NCBI RefSeq assembly: GCF_001412215.1
Contig: NZ_LLWP01000001.1
Coordinates: 806,001-870,000, forward strand
Direction: 5' to 3'
Length of the DNA: 64,000 bases
DNA from: Pedobacter sp. Hv1
GTDB lineage: Bacteria > Bacteroidota > Bacteroidia > Sphingobacteriales > Sphingobacteriaceae
The translations under genes were made by a program, and so were the position numbers. Under the pieces are notes generated by a model. It made no database searches. It saw only the letters and a list, made by a program, of their open reading frames with translations, and had not been told where the DNA came from. Below, one piece after another: positions 7,515 through 17,216 of the stretch; the first letter of the stretch is position 1; the number at the start of each line of letters is the position of its first letter.

Positions 7515-10100
7515 TTAATTATTGGTCTTCTTGTTAAACAGACCTTTCAGTTTGTTTCCTATTTCTGTAGTCGCTTTTTCTACGGCTTTCTTCTTCAAAG
7601 TATCTACCTTCTCTTGCGCTTTGGCTTGCAGCTCCGCCTTCTTTTCGGCCACTACCTGATTAACCACCTCTTTAGTACCACTTTTACCTTCTGCTGCACC
7701 ATATTTCAATTTAATACTTGGTTTAAGGAATGTACCCCCTAGCACAGCATTGATCTTAATATTTTCGCTAATGGACACATTGGTTCCAGCTTTGCTATTT
7801 AAGCTAGCAATAAGCGTATTAGCTGCATCATTGGCTTTGCTGCCCAACATTGCCCTAGGCACATTTAAGCCTAACTGGTAGTCCATGGTTTGGTCAATTC
7901 CGTTAGAGCCCTGCACATTCATCAGTATCCCTTTAGTTTTGATATCAAACGGCGCCACATTTAAACGGCCATCTTTGATCTTGAACTTAGTGAGCACATT
8001 ATTTAATTCTAACTTTTTAAATTCATTAGAGCCTAAAGATGCCGCCAATTTGTTCATGGGTTCAAAACCATCAACAATGGCCTGTATGATATTGGTTAAA
8101 CCTTCCGCATTGATCGAAGAATAAACAGGCATCATGTGTTCATCCAGATCAGAATTGAATTTTAAATTGGTAGAGAAAATCCCTTTAGCAAATTTGGCAA
8201 TCGGCGCCAACATTTTAACCGTATTAAAAGCACTAAAGGCTTGTTGAATATCCATTTTCTCAATCCCAAAATCAATGTCAACTTTAGGCTTTTTAGGGTT
8301 TACCGTAGCATAAGAACCATTCATTTTCACGGTTCCATCCAACATGCTCAAAGCCATGTCTTTAAAATAAACTGTTTTGTCTTTTACTTGTAAAGCACCT
8401 TTTGCATTGCTGATGTCGTATTTATCATAAATTACTTTAGCCGCTTTTATAGCCAAATTAAAGTCAATATTCCCTGGCACTTCAAAAACCGACATCTTTG
8501 CACCATCGGCAGCAGGTTTAGCAGCAGTACTTGGTGGCCCCATCAATTCGTTTACATCAATTAAACCTGATGATAAATTAAAATTTCCTTTTAACAACTG
8601 GTTTTTCTTGAATACATAGTTTAGGTAATTATTTATTGCGCCATTTGCGGTAAAATCGCTCTTCCCTACTTTTGCAACCAAATTGCTCAAGCTAATGTTC
8701 TGCGGACTGAAAGTCATTTGAGCAGAAGGCACGCTTACTGGCATTGGTACATTTTTACCAGCATATACAAAATTGCTGGCTTGCATTTGTCCAGAAGCTT
8801 TAAAATCTTGATATTGTCCTTTGTCAATGGCCGATTTACGACCCGCAGCCTGCACATCAGCAGCTAAAATTCCACTCAGGCTCATGTCTTTGATCGGAAA
8901 GATAGTAGTCAGTTGTTTAAGATCTAATTTGCCTTTCAAGGCCATATCCACAAAAGGATCGCTCATTGGTGTTTTAACCAATAAACGGCCATCAATTGGC
9001 GCAGCTCCAAATTCAAGATGGAAAGCAGGAACATCAACTACAGTATGGTCTAAAACACCATCAGGGTTAGAAATAGTAGATTTTACCTGAATGTTATTGA
9101 TAGCCGATGGTAAAGATGGATATTTGATCTTTCCATTTTCTATCGCCAAATTCACATTAAAAGCAGGGATAGAATGATCATTATAAGTACCTTTTGCAAC
9201 CCCATTCATTGCAAATTTTCCACTAGCCGCTAAATCTTTAAAATTGGTAGCATAAATGGCTGGAATTAAAGAAAGAAAGTTTTTCAGGTCTGATTTTTCT
9301 GCGTTAAATTTAAAATCCATCACCATGTCTTGATCATTTGGCATCGCTAGGTAACCAACAGCCGATAACAGAAGTTCGTTCAGTTTGATATGGTTTTCGC
9401 CAAACGTAAACTTCATCTGTTTCATGTCGATATCCAAAGGCAATTCAGCATTTAACTTTACTTTGTTCAAATAAGGAACCCCACCATATTTCACGGTTAG
9501 TTTTTCGATATCAGATTGTGTTTTCAAAGTGAAAAGGTCTTGTGTAAAATCACCTTTTCCACTGTGATTTAAGTTCTCGGCTTGTAAAAACACACCTAAA
9601 GAAGCATCATCGTAAGTCAGTTTTCCATTTTCAATTCCATATTGTTGTAAAGCCACTTTAAAAGAACTTTTTGCAGTATCAACTGGTGCTACAGCACTAT
9701 CTGGCTTCATGATATCCCAATTGGCTTTACCACTTTTCAATACTTTTGCATAAATGGTAGGCTCGTTCAAATTGACAGACTTTATCTCATAAGTTTCCCC
9801 TTTGATTACACTCATCAGGTTTAAATTTAACTGGGTCTGTTTAATTTTTGCCAAGGTATCTAGTGCAAAGCTATCGACCCCTACCACAGTCAAATTGTTC
9901 AATTTTATACCCAAATTGGGGAAAGAACTAATAAGGCTTAAATCAAAATCGCCAAAATCTATTTTGGCATTTACCTTATTATTGATGGATGATTTAACCT
10001 TAGCGACAATTTCTTTTTTAAAAATTAATGGCACACAGGCCGCTGCTGCAAATAAAACAACAAGGAGAACCGCAAAGGTGATGGCAATTTTTTTAAACAT
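7515..10100 (-). CDS. AsmA family protein, envelope biogenesis
   Basis: An 861-residue protein with a single N-terminal membrane anchor (about 4-26) and a long periplasmic region of repeated beta-rich segments. The region around residues 30-130 and the C-terminal part (about 560-800) look like AsmA N- and C-terminal domains, including the L-x-GxxNLSSGLIDVNEL segment. AsmA-like proteins belong to the bridge-like lipid-transfer group linked to outer-membrane lipid homeostasis. The tail is Lys/Ala/Glu-rich and probably helical. A frame extends to a TTG at 10139; ATG 10100 is preferred because it precedes the membrane anchor directly. Confidence 0.85.
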   Translation of the reverse strand: MFKKIAITFAVLLVVLFAAAACVPLIFKKEIVAKVKSSINNKVNAKIDFGDFDLSLISSFPNLGIKLNNLTVVGVDSFALDTLAKIKQTQLNLNLMSVIKGETYEIKSVNLNEPTIYAKVLKSGKANWDIMKPDSAVAPVDTAKSSFKVALQQYGIENGKLTYDDASLGVFLQAENLNHSGKGDFTQDLFTLKTQSDIEKLTVKYGGVPYLNKVKLNAELPLDIDMKQMKFTFGENHIKLNELLLSAVGYLAMPNDQDMVMDFKFNAEKSDLKNFLSLIPAIYATNFKDLAASGKFAMNGVAKGTYNDHSIPAFNVNLAIENGKIKYPSLPSAINNIQVKSTISNPDGVLDHTVVDVPAFHLEFGAAPIDGRLLVKTPMSDPFVDMALKGKLDLKQLTTIFPIKDMSLSGILAADVQAAGRKSAIDKGQYQDFKASGQMQASNFVYAGKNVPMPVSVPSAQMTFSPQNISLSNLVAKVGKSDFTANGAINNYLNYVFKKNQLLKGNFNLSSGLIDVNELMGPPSTAAKPAADGAKMSVFEVPGNIDFNLAIKAAKVIYDKYDISNAKGALQVKDKTVYFKDMALSMLDGTVKMNGSYATVNPKKPKVDIDFGIEKMDIQQAFSAFNTVKMLAPIAKFAKGIFSTNLKFNSDLDEHMMPVYSSINAEGLTNIIQAIVDGFEPMNKLAASLGSNEFKKLELNNVLTKFKIKDGRLNVAPFDIKTKGILMNVQGSNGIDQTMDYQLGLNVPRAMLGSKANDAANTLIASLNSKAGTNVSISENIKINAVLGGTFLKPSIKLKYGAAEGKSGTKEVVNQVVAEKKAELQAKAQEKVDTLKKKAVEKATTEIGNKLKGLFNKKTNN

Positions 10101-10242
10101 AACGTTTGAATATTGATATTTTTCTTCCTTAAAAGGCAAATCGTAAGCCAGTAAAGTAACTTAACTCTCTTTTACAGATTTAGGTATTAATATCTATAAT
10201 TTTATTGATAAACTTACTACCTTTCAGCTTTATAAAACTCCA

Positions 10243-11946
10243 ATGAAAAAAATTCTACTTTCCGCCTTATTGTTCATATCGGCAAATGCTTTTTCGCAAA
10301 GCCAAACTGCAAATTATTTTAAGCTTACACGAGCAGCCTTCAATGAGAAAAATGCCTATGCTACCACTGCTTTTGTAGAGCAATATTTTCGAGTACCCGG
10401 CAATACAGGTTTCGATGCCAGTATCCATTATGTAGAAAACATTTTGAAAAAGGCAGGTTATGTACAAGAAAAAGCGAATGAATTTGAAGCTCCACTCACC
10501 TATCGCATTGAAAAAAGACCCATGAAACGCAATACTTGGGAACCCGTTAATGCAAGCGTAACCATAGTTGGAGAGGCACAACCCTTAATTGCTTTTAAAA
10601 CCAACCGCAATATGATCCCGATCAACTGCCCTTCTACACCTGTAGGTGGCGTAACCGCAGAAGTGGTTTTTGTAGGGAAAGGTACAGCTGCTGAGTTGGA
10701 AGGTAAAGACCTCAAAGGAAAGATTTTATTTGCTGATGCCTCGGCTGGAAGATTGGTGGCCTTAGCTGTTAAAGCGGGCGCTATTGGTGTAATGGGCTAC
10801 TCAGTACCTAAATACAACCAACCCGAGAAATACCAAACCTCTATCTCTTTTGGCAGCATGCAAGCCAATGCAGGTATCTGGTCGTTGTTTTTATCTTATG
10901 GCGTAAAAGAGAAACTAAAAGCAGCCTGTTTAAAAGGTGCTGTAAGTTTAAAAGTTGATATTCAAACCAAAATATACCAAGCTGAAGAATTAACCATTGT
11001 AGCCAATGTAAAAGGAAGTATAAAACCTGATGAACGTTTTGTATACAGTGCACACGTACAAGAACCTGGAGCCAACGACAATGCCACAGGCGTAGGAACT
11101 TTAGCAGAGATGGCTAGGGTAACCGCCAATTTGGTTAAGTCTGGTCAATTTAAACCACAAAGAACCTTAACCTTTTTATGGGGTGATGAAATCGTATCGA
11201 CCGGAAGGTACATTACAGATGATAAAGAACGTGCCAAGGGAATTTTATGGGGCATGAGTTTGGATATGGTTGGCGAAGACACAAAAAAAACAGGAGGTTC
11301 TTTTTTAATTGAAAAAATGCCTGACCCTTCTGCCATCTGGACCCGTGGAACAGATAAACATTCTGAGTGGGGAGCTGGTGATGTAAAAGAAAAAGACCTT
11401 TTCCCTCATTATTACAACGATTTTATCTTCGATATCTGTAAAGCACAAGGAAAATTTGCCAACTGGACAGTAAACTTTAATCCTTTTGAAGGTGGTAGCG
11501 ACCATACTCCATTTTTACAAAATAAAATTCCAGGTCTCTTGATGTGGCATTTTACCGATGTATTTTACCATACCGATAACGACCGCATTGATAAGGTATC
11601 TGCAACAACGATGAAAAATGTTGGCGTTAGCGCATTAACTGCCGCCTATACTTTAGTTACGGCCAATGAAAGTACAGCCGTAAGTACTGTTGATCAGGTT
11701 AAAAATGATGCTTTGATCCGTTTAAAAACAGAGTTTGAATTGAGTAAAAAAGCAATTGCTGAAGGTAAAGCTGCTGCAGATGAAAAACACATCATCGAAG
11801 TTTGGGGCAAATGGTATACCGATGCCTTAGCTACCATTGGAAATATGGCGGTGAAACCAGAAACCACAAGAGTGGGTTCTGCAATTAAAGTAGCCACATT
11901 AGCCATTGAAAAACAAACCCAAGAATATTTGGACTTACTGAAATAA
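10243..11946 (+). CDS. Secreted M28 family zinc aminopeptidase with PA domain
   Basis: A 567-residue protein with a signal peptide (1-18, cleavage near AFS-QS). A protease-associated domain (about 130-240) precedes the M28 catalytic core. Metal and catalytic positions visible are His271 and Asp279 in AHVQEPGANDNATG, Asp315-Glu316 in FLWGDE, an aspartate in DMVGED, and a histidine in GGSDHTPF. M28 enzymes remove N-terminal residues from peptides in the periplasm or medium. Its stop codon overlaps the start of the phosphoesterase gene (TAATG), pointing to translational coupling. Confidence 0.92.
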   Translation: MKKILLSALLFISANAFSQSQTANYFKLTRAAFNEKNAYATTAFVEQYFRVPGNTGFDASIHYVENILKKAGYVQEKANEFEAPLTYRIEKRPMKRNTWEPVNASVTIVGEAQPLIAFKTNRNMIPINCPSTPVGGVTAEVVFVGKGTAAELEGKDLKGKILFADASAGRLVALAVKAGAIGVMGYSVPKYNQPEKYQTSISFGSMQANAGIWSLFLSYGVKEKLKAACLKGAVSLKVDIQTKIYQAEELTIVANVKGSIKPDERFVYSAHVQEPGANDNATGVGTLAEMARVTANLVKSGQFKPQRTLTFLWGDEIVSTGRYITDDKERAKGILWGMSLDMVGEDTKKTGGSFLIEKMPDPSAIWTRGTDKHSEWGAGDVKEKDLFPHYYNDFIFDICKAQGKFANWTVNFNPFEGGSDHTPFLQNKIPGLLMWHFTDVFYHTDNDRIDKVSATTMKNVGVSALTAAYTLVTANESTAVSTVDQVKNDALIRLKTEFELSKKAIAEGKAAADEKHIIEVWGKWYTDALATIGNMAVKPETTRVGSAIKVATLAIEKQTQEYLDLLK

Positions 11947-12941
11947 TGAGATTAAGATTAATGTCTTTTGCGCTTCCAATAGGATTATTTATAGTCCTGT
12001 TGGTTGGCGGTTTAAAAGAACCTCAAGTTCTTACGCCAATTGCTAAAGACAAATCTTTTAAAATTGCAGTGATTAGCGACCTGAATTCTGGTTATGGTGA
12101 TACCAATTATCATCCAGATGTTGCGGCTACACTCAAAGAACTAGCCACCATAAAACCCGACCTCATTTTATGTGCTGGCGATATGGTAGCTGGGCAAAAA
12201 TCGACCTTAACTGAACAAAATTTAGCCGAAATGTGGCAAAGCTTTGATGCAAATGTGTTAACCCCCATCAAAGCGATGAAAACTCCTTTTGGTTTCACAG
12301 TTGGCAATCATGATGCTGCCCCTAGTTTTGCCAAAGACAGACAAATGGCCAAAAAGTTTTGGAGTGAAAACCAGGATCAGTTGGGGCTAAGCTATATTGA
12401 CAAAACCAATTTTCCTTTCTATTACAGTTATTTGCAAAATGATGTCTTTTTGATCAGCTGGGATGCAGCAGGTGCGAATGTACAAGCCGATGTTTTCAAG
12501 TGGATGGAGGATCAACTCAGTTCTGAAACAGCCAAAAGAGCCAAGCTTAGAATAGTACTTGGGCACCTCCCAATCTATGCCATTGTGGCGAGTAAAAACA
12601 AACCGGGCGAGGTTTTAGCAGCTACGCAACAGATTAAAGTTTTTTTTAAACAACACAAAGTTGATTTATACATTAGCGGACATCAACATGCCTATTATCC
12701 TGCTCAAGAAGATGGATTAAGAATACTCAATATGGGCTGTATTGGCGAAGGTGCCAGACAGCTCCTTGGCGATTCTACCGCAGCAACCAGAGCGTATACC
12801 CTTATTGAGGTTCCCCTAAAAGATTATAAAAATTTCAAATACAAAACTTTTATTCCAAGCAAAAAGACTGAAATCAAGTTGGCCAATCTTCCTGATTCAA
12901 TAGTTGGCTTTAATGGGCTTTCAAGACGTGAAAGAAATTAA
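11946..12941 (+). CDS. Calcineurin-like metallophosphoesterase
   Basis: A 331-residue protein with an N-terminal hydrophobic segment (5-22) acting as anchor or signal. The metallophosphoesterase motifs occur in order: SDLN (Asp45, Asn47), AGD (Asp79), GNHD (Asn121-His122), GHLP and GHQH. The first motif is normally DxH; here it is DxN, which some family branches show. The enzyme hydrolyses phosphomono- or diesters using two metal ions and probably acts in the periplasm. It is coupled to the M28 peptidase gene by a one-base overlap. The substrate is unknown. Confidence 0.88.
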   Translation: MRLRLMSFALPIGLFIVLLVGGLKEPQVLTPIAKDKSFKIAVISDLNSGYGDTNYHPDVAATLKELATIKPDLILCAGDMVAGQKSTLTEQNLAEMWQSFDANVLTPIKAMKTPFGFTVGNHDAAPSFAKDRQMAKKFWSENQDQLGLSYIDKTNFPFYYSYLQNDVFLISWDAAGANVQADVFKWMEDQLSSETAKRAKLRIVLGHLPIYAIVASKNKPGEVLAATQQIKVFFKQHKVDLYISGHQHAYYPAQEDGLRILNMGCIGEGARQLLGDSTAATRAYTLIEVPLKDYKNFKYKTFIPSKKTEIKLANLPDSIVGFNGLSRRERN

Positions 12942-13006
12942 GTTTCTTGCATTCAGATGAGCATTATCGATCGGCCAATGCTTAACTTAGCTTCAAACAC
13001 AACGAT

Positions 13007-13402
13007 ATGAATTTCCATACACGCAAGTGGGTAAAACCCGAAGACCTTAACCCGAATGGTGCCCTATTTGGTGGCAGCCTATTAAGGTGGATTGATGAAG
13101 AAGCTGCAATCTATGCCATTGTACAATTAGAAAATCCAAAAGTGGTGACCAAGTACATGTCTGAAATCAATTTTGTAAGCTCGGCCAAACAAGGTGATAT
13201 TATTGAATTGGGGATTACAGCCACCGCATTTGGCAATACTTCCATTACCATGTGCTGTGAGGTAAGAAATAAGATCACTAGAAAAAGTATCTTAACCATA
13301 GACAAGATTGTTTTTGTAAACATTAACGATTATGGCGACCCTACTCCGCATGGCAAAACCACAATCAAGTATATTGAAGAACAATTTGATGATTTAGGAT
13401 AG
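13007..13402 (+). CDS. Acyl-CoA thioesterase, hotdog fold (YciA/BACH-like)
   Basis: A 131-residue cytoplasmic protein. The segment NPNGALFGGSLLRWIDEEAA (19-38) matches the hotdog thioesterase pattern in which an Asp/Glu and the long helix form the active site. The KQGDIIELG and GNTSITM segments also match the acyl-CoA thioesterase group. It hydrolyses acyl-CoA to free acid and CoA. It follows the phosphoesterase by 65 bases on the same strand and may be independently transcribed. Confidence 0.87.
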   Translation: MNFHTRKWVKPEDLNPNGALFGGSLLRWIDEEAAIYAIVQLENPKVVTKYMSEINFVSSAKQGDIIELGITATAFGNTSITMCCEVRNKITRKSILTIDKIVFVNINDYGDPTPHGKTTIKYIEEQFDDLG

Positions 13403-13463
13403 TTTAAATTATACCAGCTAAGCTTAACTCAGCATTCTTAGATGGTAAACCATCAATAAATAC

Positions 13464-13961
13464 CTATCCTTTTAATCTTTCCTCTAGTAGCTCTGCATCT
13501 AGATCAAAGGCATTGACCACCAATTGAGCCTGGGTATAGAATTGGTTTCGTTCTGCAAGTTTATGTTGAATAAAAGCAAACAGTTGTTCATCGTCCATAT
13601 CTTTAATCAATGGGCGTTTTTGCCGATTGTGCAATCGAGAAACCAATTGGGCAGGTTCCATTTGCAAATAGACTGTTCTTCCATTTGCATTCATCCAATC
13701 CATATTATCGAAAAAGCAAGGCAAACCTCCACCTGTAGCCACTACACAAGTTTCTGGGTAAGGATAATTTTTTAGAGTATCGCTTTCTAATTGTCTAAAA
13801 GCAGCCTCACCATAAGCCGCAAAATATTCGGCAATGGTTTTACCTTGTTCTGCTACAATTACAGCATCTAAATCAATTACAGGGCAGGCCAAACGACTGG
13901 CCAATTGTTTAGCCTTGGTACTTTTGCCACAGCCCATAAATCCGATCAAAAAAACTCTCAT
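13464..13961 (-). CDS. aroK: Shikimate kinase
   Basis: A 165-residue protein of typical length. The Walker A motif GFMGCGKST (7-15), the shikimate-binding DLD segment (about 31-33) and the GGGLPC segment (about 76-81) are present, and RQKRPLI provides lid arginines. It phosphorylates shikimate at the 3-hydroxyl with ATP in the chorismate pathway. The start overlaps the stop of the DinB-like gene by 4 bases, so both are translated from one leftward message. Confidence 0.95.
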   Translation of the reverse strand: MRVFLIGFMGCGKSTKAKQLASRLACPVIDLDAVIVAEQGKTIAEYFAAYGEAAFRQLESDTLKNYPYPETCVVATGGGLPCFFDNMDWMNANGRTVYLQMEPAQLVSRLHNRQKRPLIKDMDDEQLFAFIQHKLAERNQFYTQAQLVVNAFDLDAELLEERLKG

Positions 13962-14401
13962 AATTGATGATTGCGTTTAAGTATAACATAATCTGTTACA
14001 GGCGGCGTAATTCCATCTGCCTTGAACAAGGTAGCAATTTGCGCCCTATGGTAAGTAGAGTGGTTAAACGCATGAAATAAAAGATCTTTGGTAATGCCAG
14101 TATATTTGTCGCCGTTAGAAGTGGCATAAGTTATTTCTTCATCTAACGGAACACTCTTCAAAATCTGGTCAAATAATTGGAAGTTTGTGTTAGAAATTTC
14201 GGCAAATCGATCAACCTCATAACTCTCCCAAACACCATACTTAGGCTGCTGTTTCAAAATTCTATGACTCCAAATGTGTTGTGCATTGAGTACATGGCAA
14301 AAAAGAGCATGTGCCTTTGGCGAAATATTTTTTTGGTTTTGAAAAATGTCGATCAACTTTTGATCGGCAATTTGGGTATAATGCATGATCTCTTCTAACA
14401 T
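13958..14401 (-). CDS. DinB/YfiT-like four-helix metal-binding protein
   Basis: A 147-residue protein with the DinB_2 pattern: a helix with HVLNAQHIWSHRI, a central helix, and HAFNHSTYHRAQIATL near the C terminus. The histidines around 48, 133 and 137 would form the metal site of this superfamily. Members include thiol transferases and many proteins of unknown role. It overlaps aroK by 4 bases and ends one base after the permease stop region, so it is part of a tight leftward cluster. Confidence 0.82.
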   Translation of the reverse strand: MLEEIMHYTQIADQKLIDIFQNQKNISPKAHALFCHVLNAQHIWSHRILKQQPKYGVWESYEVDRFAEISNTNFQLFDQILKSVPLDEEITYATSNGDKYTGITKDLLFHAFNHSTYHRAQIATLFKADGITPPVTDYVILKRNHQL

Positions 14402-14402
14402 A

Positions 14403-15458
14403 TTAGGCCAATTTAACCCTAGGATCTACCCAGGCGTACAACAGATCTACCAAGATATTCACAATCACAAATACAAAGGCAATAAACAAAATAGAGCCCA
14501 TTACCACCGGAAAATCGGACATTTCTAATGCGTTAACCGTTGTTCTGCCCAAGCCATTGTAACCGAAAATATATTCAACAAAGAAAGAACCAGCCAATAA
14601 AGAAGCAAACCATCCAGAAATAGCCGTAATTACTGGGTTTAGGGCATTTCTTAAGGCATGTTTATAGATAATGGCATAACGGCCTAAACCTTTGGCTTTA
14701 GCTGTACGAATATAATCTTGGGCCAATACATCCAACATCGCACTGCGTGTCAATTGAACAATAATGGCTAAAGGCCTTAAACCCAAAGTAATCATCGGAA
14801 GCCATAAATTTCTCCAGGTAATGATCTCTCCTTTAAAAGGATCGTAACTATACAAACTTCCACTCATGTTTAACCCTGTATAATCTGCCAATACAAAACC
14901 AAAAAGCCAGGCAATAATAATCCCTGCAAAAAAAGAAGGTGCAGAAATACCTAGAATGGCAAAAGAATTGGCCGCATTATCTATCCAAGTGCCTTGATGA
15001 ACCGCTGAAACTACGCCCAATAGTACACCAATCAATGTGGCAAATATCATGGCTGTTAAAGCCAGTACAAACGTATTGGGTACCGTTTCTGAAAGTATGG
15101 TGGTTACATCTCTTTTGGTTTGGTACGATCTTCTCAAATAGGGAATTTTAACCACCACCACATCTTTACCCACTTTAAACAATTGTTGATAATGATATTT
15201 CTGTTGATTTTCTTCAGTAGCTGGATGGATACTAATTGGAGAAAGGTCGTTGATATAAAGAAAAAACTGAACTGGTTTAGACCGGTCTAAGCCAAACTCT
15301 TTACGTACAGCCTCTAATGATTGTACATCAGATCTTTGTCCCATGGTCATCCTTGCCGGATCTCCAGGTAAAATATTAAACAATACAAACACCACCAATA
15401 TCACCCCTGCCATTACTGCAAGGCCATATACTAATTTTCTAATTGCGTAGGCACCCAT
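14403..15458 (-). CDS. Peptide/nickel ABC transporter permease (DppB/OppB family)
   Basis: A 351-residue integral membrane protein with about six helices. The N terminus (YGLAVMAGVILVVFVLFNIL then PGDPAR) is the conserved BPD_transp_1_N region. The EAA loop KAKGLGRYAIIYKHALRNAL shows the contact site for the ABC ATPase. A periplasmic loop of about 60 residues after helix 1 is a common Bacteroidota feature. The partner permease and ATPases are not beside it. An OppA-like lipoprotein at 34829-36460 could be its binding protein, but that is only a guess. Confidence 0.9.
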   Translation of the reverse strand: MGAYAIRKLVYGLAVMAGVILVVFVLFNILPGDPARMTMGQRSDVQSLEAVRKEFGLDRSKPVQFFLYINDLSPISIHPATEENQQKYHYQQLFKVGKDVVVVKIPYLRRSYQTKRDVTTILSETVPNTFVLALTAMIFATLIGVLLGVVSAVHQGTWIDNAANSFAILGISAPSFFAGIIIAWLFGFVLADYTGLNMSGSLYSYDPFKGEIITWRNLWLPMITLGLRPLAIIVQLTRSAMLDVLAQDYIRTAKAKGLGRYAIIYKHALRNALNPVITAISGWFASLLAGSFFVEYIFGYNGLGRTTVNALEMSDFPVVMGSILFIAFVFVIVNILVDLLYAWVDPRVKLA

Positions 15459-16610
15459 TTACTTAGCGAAGTATTTTTTAGACAGTTCTTCAAATGATGG
15501 CAAATTGTGGTAATGCCATTTATTGATCACTACACCATTTTTCAATAACAATATACCTGGGTTTGCCCTTACCATACTTTTTAGAGGAACAGCATCAGCA
15601 TAAAATACTTCCATAAAAAGTTTCATTTTTTTGCTAAAGGCATCAGCATCTGCTGCAGAATTAGAGGTTAATAACACCGTGCGGATGTTAAACTGCTCTG
15701 CAGCATTTAAAGCCAAAGCATTTGTTTCTGCAATTCCCTCTTCATCTGTATGCCTTAGGTCGTAGGCAACAATAACGAGGTTATAATAGGGGTTTTCGAT
15801 CAGTTCTTTGGTATAATCGGTACCAGATGCATCAGAAATCGATAGATCTTTGATTTTCACATCGTAGCCTTTTTTAATCAGTTTTTTTTCTGGATCGCCC
15901 ACTACTTCCCAATTGTTATCTTTCCATATCTCCAATTTCATGTAGTCTTTATCGCTCATGGTTTTGGTTTCGCCAGTTGCTTTGTTTTTAAGCTGGTACA
16001 TGATCAGAAATTCATCTTGTGCCGCACCTGGCGGAATTTTCATCGATTCTGGAATACTTGATCCCACTTTATAGGGCAAGAAATCTATAATTGGCAAATA
16101 GTTATAAGTAAATGTTCCAAAGAATAGAGAAGCGGCGAAAACAGCAGAGAACAATCCACTCTGCCAACCCGGATGATTGGTTACCGGGTGAATGTGGATG
16201 CGTTTAATAAAGAGATAAACGATCATCACCAATAAGATCAGATCTTTATCAAATGACTGCCATGGTGTAAGTGGGATGGCATCGCCAAAACAACCACATG
16301 AAGTTACCACTTTAAATGCGGCAGAAACAAAGGTTAAAAAAGTAAAGAAAACTATTAAGGCCAATAGCCCTTTCAACACCTGATTGCGCCAAAATCCGAA
16401 TAACAATAAAGCACCTAAAACAATTTCCAGCACACAAAGCAAAATGGCAATGCCAGTTGCCCAATTACTTAAAAAAGTTAAATGGAAAACCTCAAAATAT
16501 TCTTGCAGCTTATAACCAAAACCTAATGGATCGTTGGCTTTGATCAGCCCCGAAAAGATAAATAGAACCCCAACAAACCACCTACAAAAGTTTAAAGCTA
16601 TTTTCTGCAT
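15459..16610 (-). CDS. BT_3928-like membrane protein: DoxX/MauE-type domain plus thioredoxin-like domain
   Basis: A 383-residue protein. Residues 1-165 form about four or five helices of DoxX/MauE type with the segment SCGCFGD (Cys105, Cys107). The C-terminal part (about 185-383) resembles a thioredoxin fold without a CxxC. It follows the permease start with no gap and lies 11 bases from the DUF1599 gene. In Bacteroidota this protein commonly sits with DUF1599 and divergent folP, as here. The CGC motif suggests thiol redox work at the membrane, which is inference. Confidence 0.83.
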   Translation of the reverse strand: MQKIALNFCRWFVGVLFIFSGLIKANDPLGFGYKLQEYFEVFHLTFLSNWATGIAILLCVLEIVLGALLLFGFWRNQVLKGLLALIVFFTFLTFVSAAFKVVTSCGCFGDAIPLTPWQSFDKDLILLVMIVYLFIKRIHIHPVTNHPGWQSGLFSAVFAASLFFGTFTYNYLPIIDFLPYKVGSSIPESMKIPPGAAQDEFLIMYQLKNKATGETKTMSDKDYMKLEIWKDNNWEVVGDPEKKLIKKGYDVKIKDLSISDASGTDYTKELIENPYYNLVIVAYDLRHTDEEGIAETNALALNAAEQFNIRTVLLTSNSAADADAFSKKMKLFMEVFYADAVPLKSMVRANPGILLLKNGVVINKWHYHNLPSFEELSKKYFAK

Positions 16611-16621
16611 TTTTTTAAGTT

Positions 16622-17164
16622 TTATTTGACACCTAGTTTAATCAACGCAAAAACCGAATAATTTAGCATATCTTGATAATTGGCCTTTACCCCTTCAGAT
16701 GCCAGTGTTTGGCCTAAATTATCTTCAATCTGCTTGACTCTTAAAATTTTCATCAAGATCAGATCCGTTAAAGAACTAATGCGCATATCTCGCCAAGCTT
16801 CACCATAATCGTGATTCTTAGCAAACATCAATTCCTTAGTCTCATTTACCCGTTTATCGAACAAATTCTCTACCACTTCAACCTCCATTTCATTTGGATC
16901 TTCAACCGTGAGCTCCAATTGCAGAATGGCAATTACACAATAGTTTACAATACCAATATATTCAGAAGTAATATCTTCTCCTACCTTAGAAACTTTCTTT
17001 TCTTCTAAGGTGCGGATGCGCTGTGCCTTGATAAAGATCTGGTCTGTAATAGACGAAGACCTAAGGATACGCCAAGCGGTTCCATAATCTTTGGTCTTCT
17101 TTAAAAAAAGCGATTTACATACCGCTATAACGTTATCGTACTCTTGTGATGTGTTTAGGGCCAA
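16622..17164 (-). CDS. DUF1599 protein with two tandem domain copies
   Basis: A 180-residue cytoplasmic protein made of two repeats of about 75 residues. Each has the pattern F-x-K-K-x-x-DYGxAWRxxRxxSxTDxIxxKxxRxxxxE (about 18-50 and 108-140). This is DUF1599, also classed among nucleotide-modification-associated domains, without an assigned reaction. It is transcribed divergently from folP across a 52-base gap, an arrangement conserved in Bacteroidota. The internal duplication is visible in the sequence. Confidence 0.88.
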   Translation of the reverse strand: MALNTSQEYDNVIAVCKSLFLKKTKDYGTAWRILRSSSITDQIFIKAQRIRTLEEKKVSKVGEDITSEYIGIVNYCVIAILQLELTVEDPNEMEVEVVENLFDKRVNETKELMFAKNHDYGEAWRDMRISSLTDLILMKILRVKQIEDNLGQTLASEGVKANYQDMLNYSVFALIKLGVK

Positions 17165-17202
17165 AACAATTAAAATATTTAGTTTAAAGCTATTTTAATA
17201 CC

Positions 17203-17210
17203 TATTTTTG
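17203..17210 (+). promoter_or_regulatory. Probable -7 promoter element of folP
   Basis: TATTTTTG fits the Bacteroidota -7 consensus TAnnTTTG. A weak -33 element (TTTA at 17178-17181) lies 21 bases upstream. Transcription would begin about 17216-17218, at or next to the ATG, suggesting a leaderless or nearly leaderless message. Confidence 0.5.
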
Positions 17211-17216
17211 TATTAA

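Noticed and set aside
8821..9090. Plus-strand ORFs inside the AsmA gene (also 7885-8124 and 9802-10116)
   Set aside because: Shadows of the long minus-strand gene, which has a signal anchor and family similarity; the shadows have neither.
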